Shown piece after piece: positions 52,082-57,507 of a stretch of DNA of 57,507 nt. The stretch spans positions 1 to 57,507 of the forward strand of contig JAIPDI010000035.1 of NCBI GenBank assembly GCA_021737785.1. The letters run 5' to 3'. The position numbers and the translations under genes are program-made. The notes under the pieces were generated by a model. The model ran no database searches, was not told where the DNA came from, and worked only from the letters and a program-made list of their open reading frames with translations. Positions within the stretch are counted from its first letter, which is position 1. Each line of letters starts with the position of its first letter. The DNA is from Deltaproteobacteria bacterium (GTDB lineage: Bacteria > Desulfobacterota > DSM-4660 > Desulfatiglandales > Desulfatiglandaceae).

Positions 52082-53920
52082 ATGAAAGGACATTTTGGAA
52101 AATTCCTGAAAATCGATCTTACCGCCCGCAAAACAGAAGAAATACCCATCAGCGATGCGGATCAGAAAATCTATGTGGGCGGATCGACCCTGGCCGCCAG
52201 CATGATCTATGATGATGTCAAACCGGATATGGATTCCCTGGCCCCTGAAAATCCTATTGTCTTTGCCACCGGCCCATTTACCGGATCCAATGTGCCCATG
52301 GTCAGCCGGGCCGCCATATGCGGCATCTCGCCCAGTACGGGCCTGTGGGGCGAAGCCACCACCGGCGGAAAATTTCCCATGCGTTTGAAAGGCACCGGCT
52401 ATGACGCCATCCTGGTTGTGGGCAACGCGGAAAAACCGGTTTACCTTTACATAAATGAAAACAGGATGGAAATCCGGGATGCCTCTCACCTCTGGGGTAA
52501 GGGCGACATTTACGAAACGCAGAAACAAATCAAATCCGAAGTGGATGGAAAGTCCGCCGTGGCCTGTATCGGTTTGGGGGGCGAAAACCGTATCCATTAC
52601 GCCGGTGTCATGAACGACGAGGGCCGTGCCGCCGGTCGCTGCGGAATGGGGGCGCTGATGGGCGCCAAAAATCTAAAGGCACTGGTTGTGTCAGGAGGCC
52701 GAAAAGCGGAAATTGCCAACCCGGAAAGACTCAAGCTGGCGATCAGCCAGGCCAGAGACGCCATTGAAAGCAATGCCTACACCCAGGCATACAAGCTCTA
52801 CGGCACCAATATCTATATGGATCTGGGCATGCGGCTGGGAGACGCACCGGCCAAATACTTTACCAGGAGCGTATTCCCTGCGGCCAGGATCCACGGGCCG
52901 GCATTTCGGGAGCGCTATCGAATGTCCAATTACGCCTGTACCGGCTGCCCCATCGGATGCGGGAGAACGATCAAGGAATTTTCAAAAGATATCAAACAGG
53001 TGGACGGCCCGGAATATGAAACGGTGGCCGCATTCGGCCCGCTTTGCATGAATTTTGACATGGATTCCATTGTCATGGCCAACCATCTGTGTAATGCTCA
53101 CGGCATTGATACCATCTCCACCGGCGTATCCATCGCGTTTGCCATGCATTTGTATGAACATGGCATCCTTACTCAGGAGACTGCCGGCATGGAAATCCGT
53201 TGGGGCGATGCGGAAACCATCCTGAAACTGGTTCGAATGATTATCAGACAGGAAGGGATCGGAAAGATGCTGTCCAAAGGGGTGAAGCAGATGGCCGCGG
53301 AACTGGAGGCGGATCCGGAGATGGCCGCCCATGTCAAAGGCCTCGAGTTTCCCATGCACGATCCCCGCGCCTACCAGGGCGCGGCCCTGGCATATGCTGT
53401 CGGACCCCGTGGGGCCTGCCACCTGAAAGGTGCCCTCTACAGCTTGGATGCGCCGGGCACTGAAGTGGGGCTTTCTCTGGGCATCACCTTTACCGACAAA
53501 AACGATCCCGATCAGAAAGGAGCGCTTACCGCAAAGTTGCTTCAGTTTTGCGAACTGTATAACAGCTTCACCCTCTGCCAGTTCTCCCCCCTGCCCGCTT
53601 CCATCATTGCCCGGATCATGGGCGACATTACGGGGACCGATTTCAAGACCATGGACCTGCTGACATTCGGCGAACGGTCCCTGAATTTAAAACGCGCCAT
53701 CAACAACAAGCTGGGGGTCACCGGCGTCGATGACCGCATCCCTGCCATTGTCAGAAAGGCGCTCTCCGAAGGCGCCACTGCCGGCATTGAGCCGGACATG
53801 GATAGGATGCTCAAGGAATTCTACGCCGTGAGCCAGTGGGACCCGGAGACCGGAAAGCCCCAAAAGGAAAAATTGAAGGAATTGGGGCTGGATCGCGTGG
53901 CGGATGATTTATATGCCTAA
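52082..53920 (+). CDS. Aldehyde:ferredoxin oxidoreductase (tungsten enzyme)
   Basis: 612 residues, usual AOR length. The N-terminal pterin-binding domain (1-210) includes GPFTGSNVPMVSRAAICGISPSTGLWG-type contacts (split here over 64-90). The [4Fe-4S] ligands are Cys 286, 289 and 293 (CTGCPIGC) and Cys 499 (TLCQF). It would oxidise aldehydes to carboxylic acids with ferredoxin as acceptor, using a tungsten bis-pyranopterin. The start at 52082 follows GGAGG. It is the last gene of the sulfatase-SCP2-ADH operon. Tungstate uptake (tupABC) is encoded 33 kb away. Confidence 0.94.
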   Translation: MKGHFGKFLKIDLTARKTEEIPISDADQKIYVGGSTLAASMIYDDVKPDMDSLAPENPIVFATGPFTGSNVPMVSRAAICGISPSTGLWGEATTGGKFPMRLKGTGYDAILVVGNAEKPVYLYINENRMEIRDASHLWGKGDIYETQKQIKSEVDGKSAVACIGLGGENRIHYAGVMNDEGRAAGRCGMGALMGAKNLKALVVSGGRKAEIANPERLKLAISQARDAIESNAYTQAYKLYGTNIYMDLGMRLGDAPAKYFTRSVFPAARIHGPAFRERYRMSNYACTGCPIGCGRTIKEFSKDIKQVDGPEYETVAAFGPLCMNFDMDSIVMANHLCNAHGIDTISTGVSIAFAMHLYEHGILTQETAGMEIRWGDAETILKLVRMIIRQEGIGKMLSKGVKQMAAELEADPEMAAHVKGLEFPMHDPRAYQGAALAYAVGPRGACHLKGALYSLDAPGTEVGLSLGITFTDKNDPDQKGALTAKLLQFCELYNSFTLCQFSPLPASIIARIMGDITGTDFKTMDLLTFGERSLNLKRAINNKLGVTGVDDRIPAIVRKALSEGATAGIEPDMDRMLKEFYAVSQWDPETGKPQKEKLKELGLDRVADDLYA

Positions 53921-54002
53921 CACTGCACTGTGCGACCACAATGTTGCCTGTGGTTTGGTTATCCCCTGACGTTGACTGTAATCTTTTCTGGGAGGTTTAG
54001 TC

Positions 54003-54668
54003 ATGGATATTGAGACTGCAGTCAGACAAAGAAGAAGTATTCGCATGTTCAAACCGGAACCGGTAGCGAAGGAGGTTATCCGTCAAATCCTGGAAGACGC
54101 CCGTTGGTCCCCCTCGTGGGGTAACTCTCAGCCTTGGGAACTCTATGTGGTTACCGGAGAGGCGCTGGAGAGATTTAAAAAGGCAAATCGTGACAAGTGC
54201 CTGGACGGCGAGCCTCACATGTCTGAGATCACAATGCCGGAAGTATGGCCGGAGATTATGAAAAAAAGATATGTTGACGTGGGAAAAAGTGTCTTGACCG
54301 CTCTCTCTATCGCCCGGGAAGATGCCGCCGCCCGTAATCAATATTATGGGGAGATGTTTAACCTTTTTGGTGCTCCGTGCATGATTCTGGTATGCCTTGG
54401 CAAAAGCCTCAAAATAGAATATGCGATGCTGGATGTGGGGCTTATGATGCAGACTTTCTGCCTCCTTGCCCATGCCAAAGGACTTGGAACCTGTATGCTG
54501 GCCGCATCCGTACGATACCCACACCTTTTAAGGGAAATCTTGTCTATTTCTGAGGACCGGGTTGTGGTTATCGGAACGGCTATGGGATACCCCGACTGGG
54601 ACTCGCCGGTCAATAATTTCGAAAGGAAAAGGGCGGGATTGGAGGAGTTTGTAACCTGGTTGAGTTGA
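54003..54668 (+). CDS. Nitroreductase family flavoprotein
   Basis: 221 residues. The FMN phosphate contact RQRRSIRMFKPEPV opens the protein, SPSWGNSQPWELYVVTG follows, and AKGLGTCMLAA lies late, as in NfnB-type nitroreductases. No ferredoxin domain is attached. Such enzymes reduce nitro compounds, quinones or enones with NAD(P)H; the natural substrate here is unknown. GGGAGG precedes the ATG. It is 82 bases from the AOR gene and could be read through from that operon or have its own promoter. Confidence 0.9.
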   Translation: MDIETAVRQRRSIRMFKPEPVAKEVIRQILEDARWSPSWGNSQPWELYVVTGEALERFKKANRDKCLDGEPHMSEITMPEVWPEIMKKRYVDVGKSVLTALSIAREDAAARNQYYGEMFNLFGAPCMILVCLGKSLKIEYAMLDVGLMMQTFCLLAHAKGLGTCMLAASVRYPHLLREILSISEDRVVVIGTAMGYPDWDSPVNNFERKRAGLEEFVTWLS

Positions 54669-54836
54669 TGCGACCATAAACGAACAACACTGACAGGCAA
54701 AGGTACGTTGTACCGTGGAGGGCTTGTCTCACAACATCCCCCGTCCTTCGAGGACAGTCCCGACCATGACCGTGCGTCCTTGCGCATGACGTTCTCGCCT
54801 TTGGCGGAACATGCGAAGAATTTACCGGTCAAGTTT

Positions 54837-56369
54837 TCACTCCTTCGGCGGGACATGGCATACATGCTGTCTGCGCGGTGCAAACCGGTCCGGACCCTCC
54901 GAAACAGGTCTTCCTACGGACAGGGCGAGCTGTTTCAACATGCCTGCGTAGATCCATTGATGAAAAGGATAAAGCGCATACCAGTAGATCATGCCCCAGA
55001 GGCCCTTTGGCAGAAATCGAGAGAGGAGTTGGAGTTCCGTCCGATCTTTCCCGAGGGGGTGCAGGCGAAACTCCATCACTGCCTCTCCGGGAAGCTTCAT
55101 CTCCGCCAGCAGTTTTAGGCTCGATGGGGGCTTCATATCCAGGACCCGCCAAAAATCGAGGGCATCGCCGATCATTAGTTCAGCCGAATCCCGTCGACCA
55201 CGCCTCAGACCGATACCCCCGACCAAACGATCCAGGGCGCCGCGGATCTTCCAGAGAAAATCACCAAAATACCAGCCCGTGCGGCCCCCGATGACCTTGA
55301 TGCGGTCCCAAACCTCCTGATGCGAGGCCTCAATAACCGCCCGATATCCGCACTCATAGATCGTGCCGCCTGCATAATCCGCATCCCCGCACTGGGTCCA
55401 CTCCGGCATCTCAAGTGCGCCGGCATCCGACCAGCAGGTTTCCACGCATTGCTGCCTAACCCGCTGAAGAGCAAAGCGGATGGCCTGGCGACAGCTTATC
55501 AGCTCCTGAGGGATCAGCTCACGGATGCTGTTTTCTTTACACACCACCGGGCTTTTTAACCCCTCGATAAGGGGCCGTGCGATGGATGACGGGACGGGCG
55601 TCACCAGATGGACCCACCACGAGCTAAGACGGGGCGAGAGGGCCTTAACTGGAACAATGATGCGTCTGGAAAGTCCCCTCTCCTCTGCATAGAGCTGGAT
55701 AAGCGACTCGTACGTCAGGATATCCGGGCCGCCGATATCGAAGCGTCTGCCAGCAGTCTCTTCATTCTCGAGACACCCTTTCAGGTAACCCAGGACATTT
55801 CGAATGGCAATCGGCTGACAGGGCGTTCGCACCCATGCGGGCGTGGTCATGACCGGAAGGCGCTCCGTCAGGTAGCGGAGCATTTCAAAGGAGGCACTGC
55901 CTGAACCCAGAATAACAGCTGCACGAAGGAAGGTGACCGGGACCGTGCTGGATTCCAGGATGCGGGCCACCTCGATCCTCGAACGCAGGTGCTCACTTAA
56001 ATCCGGGCTATCATCCCCAAGCCCTCCCAGGTAGATCAATCGCTCAATCCCCGCGGCGGCAGATGCTTCGGCCATGTTGTGGGCCGCCCTTCGGTCGGCC
56101 TCGGCAAAATCCCTGGTGCGGGACGTCATGGAATGGACCAGATAAAAGGCTGCCCAACAGCCATGACTTGCCGCTTTCAAGGAATCCGCGTCAAAAACAT
56201 CGCCCTTTATCAATTCTACATTCGGGTGTCCGGCCCAGGGACGGCAGTCGAGCTTGGCCATTGAACGGCCCATGACCCTGATCCGGTGCCCTGAATCGAG
56301 CAGCAGAGGAACAAGCCGGCCGCCTACATATCCGGTTGCCCCGGTAACCAAAACCGGTTCGGATCTCAT
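54837..56369 (-). CDS. NAD(P)-binding atypical SDR / DUF2867 two-domain protein
   Basis: 510 residues. The N-terminal Rossmann domain has GATGYVGG (10-17) and the later YLGGLGDD (about 112-119) of the NmrA/atypical SDR group. From about 345 the DUF2867 (SRPBCC-like) domain begins, with HQEVWDRIKVIGGRTGWYFGDFLWKIRG. The same fusion occurs widely in bacteria, with unknown function. It is convergent with the nitroreductase gene. Confidence 0.88.
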   Translation of the reverse strand: MRSEPVLVTGATGYVGGRLVPLLLDSGHRIRVMGRSMAKLDCRPWAGHPNVELIKGDVFDADSLKAASHGCWAAFYLVHSMTSRTRDFAEADRRAAHNMAEASAAAGIERLIYLGGLGDDSPDLSEHLRSRIEVARILESSTVPVTFLRAAVILGSGSASFEMLRYLTERLPVMTTPAWVRTPCQPIAIRNVLGYLKGCLENEETAGRRFDIGGPDILTYESLIQLYAEERGLSRRIIVPVKALSPRLSSWWVHLVTPVPSSIARPLIEGLKSPVVCKENSIRELIPQELISCRQAIRFALQRVRQQCVETCWSDAGALEMPEWTQCGDADYAGGTIYECGYRAVIEASHQEVWDRIKVIGGRTGWYFGDFLWKIRGALDRLVGGIGLRRGRRDSAELMIGDALDFWRVLDMKPPSSLKLLAEMKLPGEAVMEFRLHPLGKDRTELQLLSRFLPKGLWGMIYWYALYPFHQWIYAGMLKQLALSVGRPVSEGPDRFAPRRQHVCHVPPKE

Positions 56370-56610
56370 GCGTCTATCCCTCCTCTGGTCTGTCAGTTGT
56401 CATATGCACGGCTGCAGAACACTTATAAAACGGCAGTTGAAGTTATTGTTCTGAAGTCCTGGACCCAGGTGACTGCGTGGCGTTGGCAAAAAATAGCCTT
56501 GCTCAAGTATCTGCATTCTGCCAGGAGGCCGATCAAGCCGGTTGCACGCCATTATCCCACCGGATCAAATATAATCATCGCGCCGACCAATCCGCCAGCC
56601 GGCCATTCTT

Positions 56611-57093
56611 CTACCCCGCAATCAGCACGAGATCCAATTCCTCCTCTTTCTTCCGAAGCCTTCTAATGAGTATCCGGAGCAGATTTCGATATACGGTCTT
56701 GCCGATACGATCATTGGTCATCAACTCCTCGAAACTTCTCTTCTCCAACTTCAGGGCTTCACCAGGCTGGGATCCGATAACAGAAGCGGATCCAGGCTTT
56801 TTTTCAATGAGGGAATACTCACCAAAGCAATCGCCTTGGTTCAAGGTATTCAGGGTGATTTCCGATACCCGACGCTCCCTCCCTCCTTCGATCCGTTTCG
56901 GAAGAATGACCTTGACCTGCCCCTTGATGAGGATATAAAAAGCAGCCGACGGCGTTCCCATTTCGATCAGGATCTCTCCTTCTGAGAAACGGACCCGCTG
57001 GCACTCTTTGGAAATGACCTTTAAATCATCTCTTGTCAATCCAGAAAATACTTCCACGTGTGATAAGATCTCTGCAATTTTGCTCTTGAACAT
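56611..57093 (-). CDS. Stand-alone cyclic-nucleotide-binding domain protein
   Basis: 160 residues, one cNMP-binding beta-roll (about 15-130): PSAAFYILIKGQVKVI, NQGDCFGEYSLIEKKPGSASV. A helical tail (RNLLRILIRRLRKKEEE) replaces the DNA-binding helix-turn-helix of Crp/Fnr proteins, so it is not a transcription factor by itself. The usual cAMP-contact Arg of the FGE-x7-11-R motif is not evident after FGEYSLI, so the ligand is uncertain. It may act as a regulatory subunit for an unknown partner. Confidence 0.88.
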   Translation of the reverse strand: MFKSKIAEILSHVEVFSGLTRDDLKVISKECQRVRFSEGEILIEMGTPSAAFYILIKGQVKVILPKRIEGGRERRVSEITLNTLNQGDCFGEYSLIEKKPGSASVIGSQPGEALKLEKRSFEELMTNDRIGKTVYRNLLRILIRRLRKKEEELDLVLIAG

Positions 57094-57507
57094 GGCTCCT
57101 TACTCTCTTCAGGATTAAGACATGGTAAACTCAGAAAACTGTCCAGCCAGACGGGTTGTAGAATACCTAATATACAGCAATCAGCCTCTGATAACAAAGA
57201 AAATGAAAAAAGATTATGTAATGCCGATGGAGATATCCCATCCGTTTCGCCCTTTTTTCCTTAGATTGACAATAGTGTCTTTTCAGGGTAAGTCTATGCC
57301 ATTCAGAAATATGATTCAAAAGGAGACCTGATCCTTATTACAACCTGACCACAAAATCCAATCACAAACCTAGCAGCCTGTCGGGCTTAGAGCCCTAATT
57401 TGGTGCTGACGCTGGGCTCATTTTTCTGACTGGGCGATTCCAGCGGTTAGGTCGTCACACCCAAGGGCTCTTAGCCTCGGCTATTGGCATATGGTGCTTG
57501 ATTGAGG
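57094..57507. other. Right end of window, no supported gene
   Basis: AT-rich from 57100 to about 57360, with no recognisable gene. From about 57370 a GC-rich stretch begins (GCAGCCTGTCGGGC), which could be the end of a mobile element or of a gene outside the window; the evidence is too thin to name it. Confidence 0.4.

Noticed and set aside
57366-57507. GCAGCCTGTCGGGC and the following GC-rich stretch as a possible insertion sequence end
   Set aside because: The window stops before any transposase could be read, and no matching inverted repeat is visible.

Overview
The window looks like a chromosomal segment from an anaerobic, probably sulfate-reducing, member of the Desulfobacterota (former Deltaproteobacteria). 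Pointers are the type of rRNA operon end, tungstate uptake (TupABC) plus a tungsten aldehyde:ferredoxin oxidoreductase, c-type cytochromes including an octaheme-type fragment, a TauE/SafE sulfite-exporter-type permease, and multi-gene LolCDE-like/RND envelope clusters. Taxonomy is inferred from gene content; nothing here names a species. No tRNA, CRISPR array, intact transposase or prophage was found.

Layout. 1-735: 3' end of 23S rRNA, 5S rRNA and a strong terminator. 742-10.8 kb: an ion and osmotic homeostasis region. It holds mscS-type channel and corA (overlapping), a stand-alone CBM48 protein, a diadenylate cyclase fused to a YbbR domain, a universal stress protein, a KhtT/KhtU potassium/proton antiporter pair, and a CPA antiporter whose 5' leader is a recognisable fluoride riboswitch with a terminator. 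11.0-12.9 kb: prfC with a near-consensus promoter. 13.2-15.7 kb: small envelope and stress proteins (DUF1328, YtxH, a lipoprotein, two hypotheticals). 15.9-19.0 kb: an octaheme cytochrome fragment and tupCBA. 19.2-22.3 kb: an ArsR regulator with a palindromic operator, an ABC-2 exporter and a TauE/SafE permease in one coupled operon. 22.6-30.5 kb: a decayed region with a diheme cytochrome, DUF302 and VIT proteins and a P-type H+-ATPase, mixed with broken or chimeric pieces (GH13, histidine kinase, VIT copy, MgtE, TauE copy).

30.0-46.6 kb: a long minus-strand envelope and metal block. Read in the direction of transcription it is ECF sigma, zinc-finger anti-sigma, CnrX/Spy-like periplasmic protein, two paralogous FtsX permeases with one ATPase and a cysteine-less thioredoxin-fold protein, a second ATPase/permease pair, a LolA-like protein, an outer-membrane barrel, a His-rich protein and a CzcCBA-type RND efflux pump with its own promoter. 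The front resembles the CnrYXH metal-sensing module.

46.9-57.5 kb: a MetE/UroD-like protein, then a tight plus-strand operon (type III alkylsulfatase, SCP2 protein, iron alcohol dehydrogenase, tungsten aldehyde oxidoreductase). Read in order it would convert an alkyl sulfate ester to sulfate, alcohol, aldehyde and finally carboxylate plus reduced ferredoxin. A nitroreductase, an NAD(P)-binding DUF2867 protein and a lone cyclic-nucleotide-binding protein close the window.

Start codons were chosen from ribosome binding sites, and several differ from the longest open frame. All family calls are from sequence motifs read by eye; no database search was run.
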